DNA from: Doris montereyensis
Lineage: Eukaryota > Mollusca > Gastropoda > Nudibranchia > Dorididae
DNA length: 64,000 nucleotides
Assembly (NCBI GenBank): GCA_037039925.1
Contig: JAXRKP010000956.1
Coordinates: forward strand, 35,001-99,000
Direction of reading: 5' to 3'
Shown: positions 1 to 9,835 of the stretch, in pieces
Numbering within the stretch: position 1 is the stretch's first letter
Layout: each line of letters begins with the position of its first letter
Notes under the pieces: model-generated
The model's input: only the letters and a program-made list of their open reading frames with translations
What the model was told of the DNA's origin: nothing
Databases searched by the model: none
Translations under genes and position numbers: made by a program

Positions 1-475
1 TGGTTTACATAGATAAAGTCAACTTTGGAATGGTTTACATAGATAAAGTCAACTTTGGAATGGTTTACATAGATAAAGTCAACTTTGGAATGGTTTACAT
101 AGATAAAGTCAACTTTGGAATGGTTTACATAGATAAAGTCAACTTTGGAATGGTTTACATAGATAAAGTCAACTTTGGAATGGTTTACATAGATAAAGAC
201 AACTTTGGAATGGTTGACATAGATAAAGTCAACTTTGGAATGGTTTACATAGATAAAGTCAACTTTGGAATGGTTTACATGGATAAAGTTAACTTTGGAA
301 TGATTTACATGGATAAAGTCAACTTTGGAATGGTTTACATGTATAAAGTCAACTTTGGAATGGTTTACATAGATTATGTCAACTTTGGAATGGTTTTACA
401 TAGATAAAGTCAACTTTGGAATGGTTTACATAGATAAAGTCAACTTTGGAATGGTTTACATAGATAAAGTCGTAT
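1..475 (+). repeat. 30-bp minisatellite, about 16 copies
   Basis: A near-perfect 30-bp tandem repeat with core ATAGATAAAGTCAACTTTGG runs from the window edge, so it probably continues upstream. Most copies are identical, with a few single-base changes between 190 and 380 and one inserted T near 395. The period is a multiple of three and the unit lacks a stop in one frame, so an open frame of ten-residue repeats (MVYIDKVNFG) spans 30-407. That frame has no other coding character and I do not call it a gene. High identity between units suggests recent amplification or gene conversion. Confidence 0.97.
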
Positions 476-479
476 GCGC

Positions 480-690
480 CATTTAAGAATAGAGTTGACA
501 TGTTTTGGGGGAAGCGAGAAATAGTTTATATAAGTATGACGTCACGATCACCACTACACGTCTTGAGACAGACAAGAGCAGGAGTCCAGGGAAGATGGTC
601 ATTGGAACATGCGCTGGAAATCAACGTTAAGAAATACTAAGTAAATAAAGTGCGGTCCGCAAATGATTTGGCATCTCAAAGTAGATGTGG
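480..690 (+). promoter_or_regulatory. Promoter-like segment, possible solo-LTR relic
   Basis: Non-repetitive DNA between two arrays. It holds a TATA-like TTTATATAAG at 525-534, a palindromic CRE-type TGACGTCA at 537-544, and an AATAAA at 644-649 about 110 bases further on. TATA followed by a short stretch and then a polyadenylation signal is the order inside retrotransposon LTRs (U3-R-U5). I cannot see matching TG/CA ends, a primer binding site or an internal region, so solo LTR is only one possibility; an isolated promoter-like stretch is another. Confidence 0.25.
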
Positions 691-824
691 TTTTATACCA
701 AACTTCAAACTTAGCAAATGATTTGGCATCTGTAGTACTATGGTTTATGTGCCAAACTTAGCAAATGATTTGGCATCTGTAGCAGCTATGGTTTATGTAC
801 CAAACTTCAAACTTAGCATAAAAC
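659..824 (+). repeat. Short tandem repeat, three copies of 46-54 bp
   Basis: Three head-to-tail copies begin with GCAAATGATTTGGCATCT and end with CCAAACTTA. The middle copy lacks an 8-base piece (CTTCAAAC) that the outer two share. No coding potential. Confidence 0.85.
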
Positions 825-1000
825 GATGACCAACAGGCAGTCATTTCTTATTACCGTTCAAGCATTAATTGATTTGGTACCTTGAAGTTGCAATAACCGA
901 TTTTAGTAAAGTAATCGTTATGGAGACCGCTTAAAATGCCATTGTAGATCAAGTCTTTGGTATCCTTTACATTGTAAACATTTTGAGCAATATTGGGGGG
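825..1000. other. Short non-coding spacer
   Basis: Unique AT-rich sequence between repeats that ends in a run of about ten G residues near 998. No gene, RNA or promoter is recognised. Confidence 0.5.
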
Positions 1001-1472
1001 GGGGGGGCATGAACAACACTTGGTTGAGCTATACAACTTTTGGGAGACATATAAAACAACTCTTTGACATATATAACATTTGGGGGACATGTACACCGTT
1101 TGAAAGATATATTTAAGAATTGAGGAATATATATAACATTTTTGGGACATATATAACATTTGGGGGACATATATAAGATTTCAGGGACATATACAAAATT
1201 TGGAGGAATATAACATTTATTTGACATGTACAACATTTCGGGGACATGTATAACCATTGGTAGATATATACAACATTTGGGGGACATGTATAACAATTGG
1301 TAGATATATACAACATTTGGGGGACATGTATAACCATTGGTAGATATATACAACACTTGGGGGACATGTATAACCATTGGTAGATATATACAACATTTGG
1401 GGGACATGTATAACCATTGGTAGATATATATATATATATATAACATTTGGGGGACATGTATAACAATTAAGT

Positions 1473-1508
<36 letters not shown>

Positions 1509-1545
1509 CATTTGGGGGACATGTATAACCATTGGTAGATTGGTA
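1001..1545 (+). repeat. 40-bp minisatellite built from 20-bp modules
   Basis: Repeats of about 40 bp contain GGGGGACATGTATAACCATT and TTGGTAGATATATACAACAT. The 5' part (1001-1230) is more divergent. TA dinucleotide runs have expanded inside two units (1425-1442 and 1474-1506). Minus-strand open frames (YICPPNVIY-like) come from the repeat. The module is related to the 20-bp arrays up to 5.8 kb, and the LINE at 1546-2296 interrupts the array. Confidence 0.93.
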
Positions 1546-2296
1546 GAAAAGTTTGCTATCTGGAATTAAAAAGAATATGTCATATCAGGAAATACATCAC
1601 TCCTGAAGCAACAAACAAATTAATTTGCTCATTTGTCCTTTCAAGAATTGATTACTGCAGTTCTCTGCAGGCTGGACTTCCACTGACACAAATCAAAAAT
1701 TGCAGATAATACAAAACAATGGAGCCAGATTAGTTATGGAAGTTTAACAAAAGAGAACACATTACATTTGCCAATACTTAAACACCTACACCGGCTCCCA
1801 ATAAAACCCCGCATTGACTACAAATTTAGCTACAATCACGTACCAATGCCTGCACGAGGCTGACTTTCCAGTCTACTTAAAACAGAGTTAGTTCCTAAAT
1901 ACACACCGAACAGATCACTGCGCTCATTTGGGGAGCAAGAAAATGATACAAACACCCAAAACTAAACTTAAGACTTTCGGAGATAGGGCCCTACAAACAC
2001 AAGCAGCCAAAATTTGGAACATTTTACCATGGGATGTCCAGTCTGCAGAGTCTTTGAATATACTGAAATCTCGCTTGAAGACCCACTACTTCTCCAACAT
2101 ATTTAGATGAATTTTATTGAATTACGTGCTTTTACTGAATTGATTGTGATACTATTTTTTATTGATGCATCTGTTTTATGTAAAATGTTTTAGCCATACA
2201 TGCCATGCCTGTGTAATCATTTTGCTTGTAATGCGCCTTGAGCTCTTCTGAGGGAAGGCGCAATATAAATATTCTTCTTATCTCATCTTATCTTAT
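1546..2296 (+). mobile_element. 5'-truncated CR1/L2-like LINE, 3' end only
   Basis: Degraded C-terminal part of a non-LTR retrotransposon reverse-transcriptase protein plus its 3' UTR. Conceptual translation with frameshifts gives the familiar post-RT segment: a SRIDYCSSL-type motif near 1647, LQIIQNNGARLV near 1705, then ITYQCLHEADFPVYL near 1835. The last 60 codons are an intact frame (1928-2110) containing TFGDRALQTQAAKIWNILP and KSRLKTHYF, typical of CR1/L2 group C-termini. The 3' UTR has an inverted repeat (GCGCCTT at about 2231 and AAGGCGC at about 2256) followed by AATATAAAT and a short TCTTATC-type tail ending about 2296, as in CR1/L2 3' ends. Both flanks are the same minisatellite, so the copy landed inside the array. 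The array carries similar sequence (ACCATTGGTAGAT) on both sides, so a target-site duplication cannot be told from the repeat itself. Clade is inferred from motif style; the element cannot be active. Confidence 0.85.
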
Positions 2297-3240
2297 ACCA
2301 TTTGGTAGATATATACATTGGGGACATATACACCATTTATATATATACAACCCTTAGGGGGCTACGAACAACATTTGGGGACATATATATAACATTTGGG
2401 GGACATGTATAACAATTGGTAGATATATATATAACATTTGGGGACATGGGGACATGTATAACAATTGGTAGATATATATAACATTTGGGGGACATGTATA
2501 ACAATTGGCAGATATTATATATAACATTTGGGGAACATGTATAACAATTGGTAGATATATACAACATTTGGGGACATGTATAACAATTGGTAGATATATA
2601 CAACATTTGGGACATGTATAACAATTGGAGAACATATGTAACATTTTAGGGACATATATAACAATTGGAGAACATATGTAACATTTTAGGGACATATATA
2701 ACAATTGGGGAACACATTTATAACATTTGGTAGACATAACAACATATGTATAACAGTTGGCAGACATATATAATATGTAGAGGACATGTACAACATTTAT
2801 CGAACATATACAACATTTGAGGGGGTGGGGGCATTTATAACCATTGGTAGACATATACAACATTTGGGGGGGCGGGGAAGGCATATATAACAATTGGAGA
2901 ACATATGTAACATTTTATGTACGTATATATAACATTTGGGGAACATATGTAACATTTTAGGGACATATATATATATATATATATATGGAAGTCATATACA
3001 ACATTTAGAAGTCATATACAACATTTGGAAGTCATATACAACATTTGGAAGTCATATACAACACATCAATTTAGAAGTCATATGTAACATTTTACGGACA
3101 TATACATAACAATTGGGGAACATATGTAACATTTTAGGAACATATATAACACTTGGTAGACACAATAACATATGTATAACAATTGGTAGACATGTATAAC
3201 ATTTGATGGAAATGTACAACATTTGGGAGACATATATAAC
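2297..3240 (+). repeat. Continuation of the 40-bp / 20-bp minisatellite
   Basis: The array resumes after the LINE with units such as GGGGACATGTATAACAATTG and GTAGATATATACAACATTTG. From about 2620 the units drift to AGAACATATGTAACATTTTA variants, and at 2985-3065 there is a small patch of the 20-bp GTCATATACAACATTTGGAA unit that dominates from 4.08 kb. A short (TA)n lies at 2970-2985. Minus-strand open frames rich in YICPPNVIY are repeat translations. Confidence 0.92.
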
Positions 3241-4030
3241 ACTCACTTGGGGGCATATACAACACCTGGGGGGCTATGTACACCATTTGGGGGCATGTAC
3301 ACCATATAGGGGGGAGGGGCATATACAACACTTGGAAGGCTATGTACACCATTTAGGGGGCATGTACACCATTTGGGGGCATGTACACCATTTAGGGGGG
3401 GGGGGGCATATACAACACTTGGTGGGCTATGTACACCATTTGGAAGCATGTACACCATTTAGGTACAACATTTGGGGGCTATACAACCCTTGGGGGCTAT
3501 GTACACCATTTAGGGGGGCATATACAACACTTGCTGGGGCTATGTACTACCATTTAGGGGGGGGAGGCATATACAACAATTGGGGACATGTACACCATTT
3601 TGGGGGAGGGACATGTACAACACTTGGGGTGCTACGTACAACACTTGGGGGACATGTACACCATTTGGGGGGGGGCATATACAACACTTGGGGTGCTACG
3701 TACAACATTTGGGGGACATGTACACCATTTAGGGGGAGGGCATATACAACACTTTGGGGACATGTACACCATTTGGGGGTGGGGGCATATACAACCCTTG
3801 GGGGGCTACGTACAACATTTGGGGGACATGTACACTATTTAGGGGAGGGGGCATATACAACACTTGGGGGGGTACGTACAACATTTGGGGGACATGTACA
3901 CCATTTAGGGAGGCATATACAACACTTGGGGGGCTACATACAACATTTGGGGGCATGTACAACACTTGGGAAGCTACGTACAATATTTGGGGGGTACAAC
4001 ATTTGGGGGACATATACAACATTGGGGAGC
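3241..4030 (+). repeat. G-rich 60-bp composite array (3 x 20 bp)
   Basis: Three 20-bp modules alternate: a GGGGGGCATATACAACACTT type, a GGGGCTACGTACAACATTTG type and a GGGGGACATGTACACCATTT type, giving a 60-bp higher-order period in places. Runs of 4-11 G occur about every 20 bp on the plus strand. Frames on both strands stay open for up to about 370 codons because the modules lack stops; they are not genes. Confidence 0.93.
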
Positions 4031-5816
4031 TATGACATGGGGACATACAACATTTGGGAGTCATGTACAACATTTGGGGAGTCATATACAACATTTGGAA
4101 GTCATATACAACATTTGGAAGTCATATACAACATTTGGAAGTCATATACAACATTTGGAAGTCATATACAACATTTGGAAGTCATATACAACATTTGGAA
4201 GTCATATACAACATTTGGAAGTCATATACAACATTTGGAAGTCATATACAACATTTGGAAGTCATATACAACATTTGGAAGTCATATACAACATTTGGAA
4301 GTCATATACAACATTTGAAGTCATATACAACATTTGGAAGTCATATACAACATTTGGAAGTCATATACAACATTTGGAAGTCATATACAACATTTGGAAG
4401 TCATATACAACATTTGGAAGTCATATACAACATTTGGAAGTCATATACAACATTTGGAAGTCATATACAACATTTGGAAGTCATATACAACATTTGGAAG
4501 TCATGTACAACATTTGGAAGTCATATACAACATTTGGAATTCATATACAACATTTGGAAGTCATACACAACATTTGGAAGTCATATACAACATTTAAAAG
4601 TCATATACAACATTTAAAAGTCATGTACAACATTTGGAAGTCATATACAACATTTGGAAGTCATATACAACATTTGGAAGTCATGTACAACATTTGGAAG
4701 TCATATACAACATTTGGAAGTCATATACAACATTTGGAAGTCATATACAACATTTGGAAGTCATATACAACATTTGGAAGTCATATACAGCATTTGGAAG
4801 TCATATACAACATTTGGAAGTCATATACAACATTTGGAAGTCATATACAACATTTGTAACATTTGAAGTCATATACAACATTTGAAGTCATATACAACAT
4901 TTGGAAGTAATATACAACATTTGGAAGTCATATACAACATTTAAAGTCATATACAACATTTGGGAGTCATGTACAACATTTGGGTGTCATATACAACATT
5001 GGAAGTCATATACAAAATTTGGGAGTCATATACAACATTTGGAAGTAATGTAAAACATTTGGGAGTCATGTACAACATTTGGAAGTCATGTAAAACATTT
5101 GGGAGTCATATACAACATTTGGGAGTCATATACAACATTTGGAAGTCATGTACAACATTTGGGAGTCATATACAACATTTGGAAGTCATGTACAACATTT
5201 GGGAGTCATGTACAACATTTGGAAGTCATATACAACATTTGGGTGTCATATACAACATTTGGGAGTCATGTACAACATTTGGGTGTCCTATACAACATTT
5301 GGGAGTCATGTAAAACATTTGGAAGTCATGTACAACATTTGGGAGTCATGTACAACATTTGGAAGTCGTGTACAATATTTGGGTGTCGTATACAACATTT
5401 GGGAGTCATATACAACATTTGGGAGTCATGTACAACATTTGAGAGTCATGTACAACATTTGGGAGTCATGTACAACATTTGGGAGCCATATACAACATTT
5501 GGGAGTCATATACAACATTTGGAAGTCATATACAACATTTGGGAGTCATATACAACATTTCGGAGTCATGTACAACATTTGGGAGTCATATACAACATTT
5601 GGGACATTTGGAAGTCATATACAACATTTGGGATATTTGGAAGTCATATCCAACATTTCGGAGTCATATACAACATTTGGGACATTTGGAAGTCATATAC
5701 AACATTTGGGAGTCATATACAACATTTGGGACATTTGGGAGTCATATACAACATTTGGGACATTCGGAAGTCATATACAACATTTGGGAGTCATATACAA
5801 CATTTGGGGCATCAGA
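4031..5816 (+). repeat. 20-bp minisatellite, about 89 copies
   Basis: A 20-bp unit, GTCATATACAACATTTGGAA, is nearly perfect from about 4078 to 4960. It then becomes a more variable domain (GGGAGTCATGTACAACATTT types) with inserted GGACATTTGG pieces after 5600. The unit has no stop in any of the three plus frames, so all three stay open and read the same 20-residue cycle, HIQHLEVIYNIWKSYTTFGS. This explains overlapping frames of 187-371 codons. Homogeneous and heterogeneous domains side by side suggest local homogenisation. Confidence 0.97.
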
Positions 5817-6420
5817 TAACTTTTTTATGTTTTTTGCTTCGGGATTTTTTCTAAACTTTTATTTTCATTGTTTTACATTTCTTAATGAAGAATTAATTTT
5901 AAGAATATTCTTCACTTGTAGTCATTTATACAGGACATATCTCTGATTACCTAAATAGGTAATTTAACAGTGGTCTCCTATCCGTTGATTTCTACTTTTG
6001 ATATACATAAAGTGAGAGTAAAAAAAAAAGCAGTGTCTTTTTTTCTTCTATTTTTCGTTTCTGTTTCCGATCATAATTTTTGCTGGGCTGAGAGCAATGT
6101 GCTCTCTCTTAATTCAAACATAAAAAACTGCCCATTCATTACCCTGCTAATGCAATGACACAATCCCCATTGACAGACACAGAGCCAGCGGCACACTTAT
6201 TCATGCTATCCTATAAATAGAAGACTCATTTAATATGTCCAGCGGCCAAAAGTGCGACGATTTTGGCATTTTTGCCAAGTAGCCAGTTTGTAGATTACAA
6301 CCATTGTTCATGTCTCTCAACCAAGGGGGAATAACTCCTCCTCATGTTCATCCTCATGATGGCCTCCTCTCTTCACGTGTGCGAAACACGTCGGAATTTA
6401 CAGCACTTGTGCTTTTCATT
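5817..6420. other. Non-coding, AT-rich spacer
   Basis: Unique sequence with poly-T and poly-A runs. I see no convincing exon, RNA gene or transposon end. Confidence 0.5.
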
Positions 6421-7473
6421 TTGTTTCGTGGCTTTTTGTAGCTGTTGTTTTCATTGTTTGGTGTTGCTACTGTTGTTTTCATTGTTTTGGTGTTGCTACT
6501 GTTGTTTTCATTTTTGGTTTTTTTTCGTTGTTTTCGTTGTTTTCGTTGTTTTCGTTGTTTTCGTTGTTTTCGTTGTTTTGTTGTTTTTGTTGTTTTGTTG
6601 TTTTCGTTGTTTTTCGTTGTTTTCGTTGTTTTCGTTGTTTTTCGTTGTTTTCGTTGTTTCCGTAGTTTCGTTGTCTTCGTAGTTTCGTTGTTTTCGTTGT
6701 TTTCGTTGTTTCGTAGTTTCGTTGTCTTCGTTTTTCGTTGTTTCGTTGTTTTCGTTGTTTCGTTGTTTCGTTTTTTTTTTTTTCGTTGTTTCGTTGTTTC
6801 GTTGTTTTCGTTGTTTTCGTTGTTTTCGTTGTTTTCGTTGTTTCGTTGTTTCGTTGTTTCCGTTGTTTTCGTTGTTTTCGTAGTTTTCGTTGTCTTCGTT
6901 GTTTCGTTTGTTTCGTTGTTTCGTTGTTTTTGTTTGTTTTCATTGTTTTTTTCGTTGTTTCGTTGTTTTCGTTGTTTCGTTGTTTCCGTTGTTTCGTTGT
7001 TTTTGTTGTTTTTGTTTTCGTTGTTTTCATTGTTTTCGTTGTTTTCATTGTTTTCGTTGTTTTCATTGTTTTCTTTGTTTTTGTTGTTTTTGTTGTTTTT
7101 GTTGTTTTGTTGTTTCGTAGTTTTTGTTTGTTTTCGTTGTTTTCGTTGTTTCGTTGTTTTCGTAGTTTTCGTTGTTTTCGTTGTTTTCGTTGTTTTCGTT
7201 GTTTTCTTTGTTTTCGTTGTTTCGTTGTTTCGTTGTTTTCGTTCGTTTTTTCGTTTGTTTTCGTTTGTTTTCGTTGTTTCGTTGTTTTCGTTGCTTTGTA
7301 GTTTTCGTTGTTTTTGTTGTTTTCGTTGTTTTCGTTGTTTTCATTGTTTTCGTTGTTTTCGTTGTTTTCATTTGTATTCGTTGTTTTCATTTGTTTTCAT
7401 TGTTTTCATTTGTTTTTGTTGTTTTCGTTGTTTTCGTTGTTTTTGTTGTTTTCGTTGTTTTCGTTGTTTTGGC
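6421..7473 (+). repeat. 9-bp minisatellite (TTTTCGTTG)n
   Basis: About 115 units of TTTTCGTTG and variants (TTTCGTTG, TTTTTGTTG, TTTTCATTG). It is purine-poor on the plus strand. The regular period gives long frames on both strands, FRCFRCFVVFVV-like on plus and TKTTKTTKQRKQ-like on minus, of 76-368 codons; these are low-complexity translations. It starts gradually from TTTTCATTGTTTGG sequence near 6450 and ends sharply where the SINE-like element begins. Confidence 0.95.
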
Positions 7474-7479
7474 GGAGGA

Positions 7480-7745
7480 GTGTTGGAGGTTATGGCTTCG
7501 TGTTTCGACAGGTTGAACATTTTCCTACAGTTTTTCGGCTATAACCCATAACCCATCCCTCCACTTGGTCCAGGTAGGCGGACGGACATCTAGTCTTATC
7601 GCGGACGAACGATAAGAAGGAGTCCCCCATATTAAGATTACAACACTGTGTTCACATTAAAGGTCCCTTGGCTGTTTACATGGAAATCCAGGAATTCAGA
7701 ACGTAGGAAAATGTTGCCGGGGAAGATATAAGATGTTGTTATTTA
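7480..7745 (+). mobile_element. SINE-like element, family A, copy 1
   Basis: One of four clearly related copies (others at 20639-20945, 49570-49870 and 54950-55200). Shared blocks are a GGTTGAACATTTTCC-type start (7512), a CTTGGTCCAGGTAGGCGGA-type middle (7565), a GGACATCTAGTCTTATCGCG block (7584) and AACACTGTGTTCACATTAAA with the following CCCTTGG-TGTTTACA block (7640-7680). The tRNA-like head is poorly preserved here. Family membership is seen by comparison within this window; SINE status is inferred. Confidence 0.6.
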
Positions 7746-7860
7746 TATTTCAGGGATAGGGAAGCAGGGATTGTTTTCTTGTTACTATTTCTACCTTTTG
7801 GTAAAATTTGGCCCTTCTCTTCACATCATCCTGTACATAAATAACACTCAGTTAATGCAG
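7746..7860. other. Short unique spacer
   Basis: AT-rich unique DNA without a recognisable feature. Confidence 0.4.
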
Positions 7861-8110
7861 GCATGATTTCAGATAAACAATTTTAATGAGGCAAGTGGCA
7901 TGTCGAAAATGCCATATCATAACGACAGGAAATTAATATGTAAGCCATATAGAGACGAGGACGAGACAAATACACGCGAATAAACAGACAGAAAAAAACG
8001 TTAGGCATCAGACAGAATCGAACCTGCGATCTCCGCGTCAGCCACCATCGCCTCATCATGAAGAGGGAGCACACGATCAACCTTGTAATTGCTGAGGTTG
8101 AGGTTTAATT
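7861..8110 (-). mobile_element. tRNA-derived SINE-like element, family C, copy 1
   Basis: On the minus strand the segment carries an RNA polymerase III box B-like GGTTCGATTCTGTCTGAT (complement of about 8005-8022), preceded by GCGGAGATCGCA and, further upstream, a CAAGGTTGATCGTG box A-like stretch (about 8068-8082). The same arrangement occurs at 13190-13385, 40735-41000 and 45905-46085. The T-arm stem and acceptor stem of a real tRNA are absent, so this is a tRNA-derived repeat, not a tRNA gene. Confidence 0.6.
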
Positions 8111-8370
8111 ATGTCTGGTGCCCGAAATTGTTTTAAATTTCGGTTTGTCCTGTCTTATTTGTCTCAATTTTATCCCTATGGAAATGTTCTTGTAAATCAT
8201 AATTTCAAAAGCAAAGTATGAAACCTCGAAACCGATACGATTAAATAATGCTAGAAAGAACATTCAATAAAAAATATCTAAATATATCCTCATTGTTCAA
8301 ATGTCCACCCACCCTCCCCCTCCCCAAAGCGCCAAAAAAACATTTTGCCTCTTTGTATCGTATGGTTTGC
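8111..8370. other. Unique spacer
   Basis: AT-rich sequence with a CCCACCCTCCCCCTCCCC run at 8307-8324. No gene recognised. Confidence 0.4.
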
Positions 8371-9105
8371 CTAGATTTAGAGCTCGCATGTAGATATAGA
8401 TACCACGCTATCTCTATCTGGGACGTGTTTTTCATGTCGAACATAGATTTAGAGTTGGCATCTAGATATAGATATCACGCTATCTCTATCTGGGACCTGT
8501 TCTGCATGTCCAACATAGATTTAGAGCTTGCATCATAGAAGATATCTAGATATATATATCACGCTATCTCTATCTGTGACCTGTTCTGCATGTCCAACAT
8601 AGATTTAGAGCTTGCATCTAGATATAGATATCACGCTATCTCTATCTGGGACGTGTTCTGCATGTCCAACATAGATTTAGAGCTTACATCTAGATATAGA
8701 TATCACGCTATCTCTATCTGTGACCTGTTCTGCATGCCCAACATAGATTTAGAGCTTGCATCTAGATATAGATATCACGCTCTCTCTATCTGTGACCTGT
8801 TGCATGTCCAACATAGATTTAGAGCTTGCATCAACATAGATTTGCATGTCCAACATAGATTTAGAGTTTACATCTAGATATAGATATCACGCTATCTCTA
8901 TCTGTGACCTGTTCTGCATGCCCAACATAGATTTAGAGCTTACATCTAGATATAGATATCTCTATCTGGGACGTGTTCTATCCAACATAGATTTGACATC
9001 TAGATATAGATATCACGCTATCTCTATCTGTGACCTGTTCTGTCCAACATAGATTTAGAGCTTGCATCTAGATATAGATATCACGCTCTCTATCGGTGAC
9101 GTGTC
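8371..9105 (+). repeat. 72-bp minisatellite, about 10 copies
   Basis: The unit includes CATAGATTTAGAGCTTGCAT, TAGATATAGATATCACGCTA and CTGTGACCTGTTCTGCATGT. The period of 72 is 24 codons and keeps a plus frame open (MSNIDLELASRYRYHAISI repeats, 8248-9052 in several pieces). Copies vary in length because of deletions (for example around 8840, 8960 and 9080). Short inverted parts (AGATATAGATATC and ATAGCGTGATATC) could fold. I regard the frame as fortuitous. Confidence 0.92.
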
Positions 9106-9597
9106 CAACCACACACCATGACTGTATTAAACTCGAGTATCACTAGGACCAGGACACAATAAATCGATGGTCGACCAATCCTGGCATCGATTATGCAATG
9201 CACATCCCTACTCCCTGACACACGATTACAGCCATCGACGATTTGCAAATCATGTTGGATGTTGTGTTTCTTGTTTGTTTGTTTTTGTTTGTTTGTTTGT
9301 TTTTTTTATAGATCCCCCACGCTGCCCACTCACCTCCCTCATATTAAAGTCAACAAGTAAGTCCAAGAGCCATGTCGTATTTGTTGACATGATAACATCA
9401 ATGACGTCAGCACACTGTCTGGCTGCTACCTTGATACAAGTCAACATAATAACATTAACAGTAACACAATTGGCGTTGGACATAAAAGGTTATCAAGTCA
9501 GTAAGACTGAGCATAGAGGCAATCGTCGCTGCATGGCTAAAACGGCTGTCGCTGCATGGCTAAAACGGCTACCGCAGTTCTAATTCCCACGTGGATG
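9106..9597. other. Unique non-coding stretch with a (GTTT)n tract
   Basis: Contains a (GTTT)n-like tract at 9270-9308, a CRE-type ATGACGTCA near 9401 and an imperfect 28-bp tandem pair (GTCGCTGCATGGCTAAAACG, 9524-9571). A 138-codon frame over 9167-9583 crosses the tract and shows no recognisable domain. Confidence 0.5.
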
Positions 9598-9835
9598 TCT
9601 GCCACAGGGACGTACGAAAAATAATAATATCAATAAGTGCAATACGTCACATCACAGAAAAATAATAATATCAATAAGTGCAATACGTCACATCACAGTA
9701 AAAATAATAATGTGTTTCGTGGGTGGTGGTATCACGAGGGGAAGGTCAATAAATGCAATACGTCAGTATCATCACAGTATAATAATAACATATAACACAA
9801 TGTGTTTCGTGGGTGGTGGTGAGGGCGAGGGAAGG
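9598..9835 (+). repeat. Short tandem repeats of 41 bp and related pieces
   Basis: Three partial copies of an AATAATATCAATAAGTGCAA-containing unit followed by ATACGTCACATCACAG, plus two copies of TGTTTCGTGGGTGGTGGT (9711 and 9802). Confidence 0.8.

Noticed and set aside
3203..5854. Several overlapping frames of 187-371 codons
   Set aside because: The 20-bp unit has no stop in any plus frame, so every frame reads the same 20-residue cycle.
6445..7551. 368-codon plus frame and 303-codon minus frame
   Set aside because: Both come from the 9-bp TTTTCGTTG repeat, whose period is a multiple of three; the sequences are low-complexity.
9167..9583. 138-codon frame as a gene
   Set aside because: It crosses a (GTTT)n tract coding for Phe/Val/Cys runs and has no domain or splice support.
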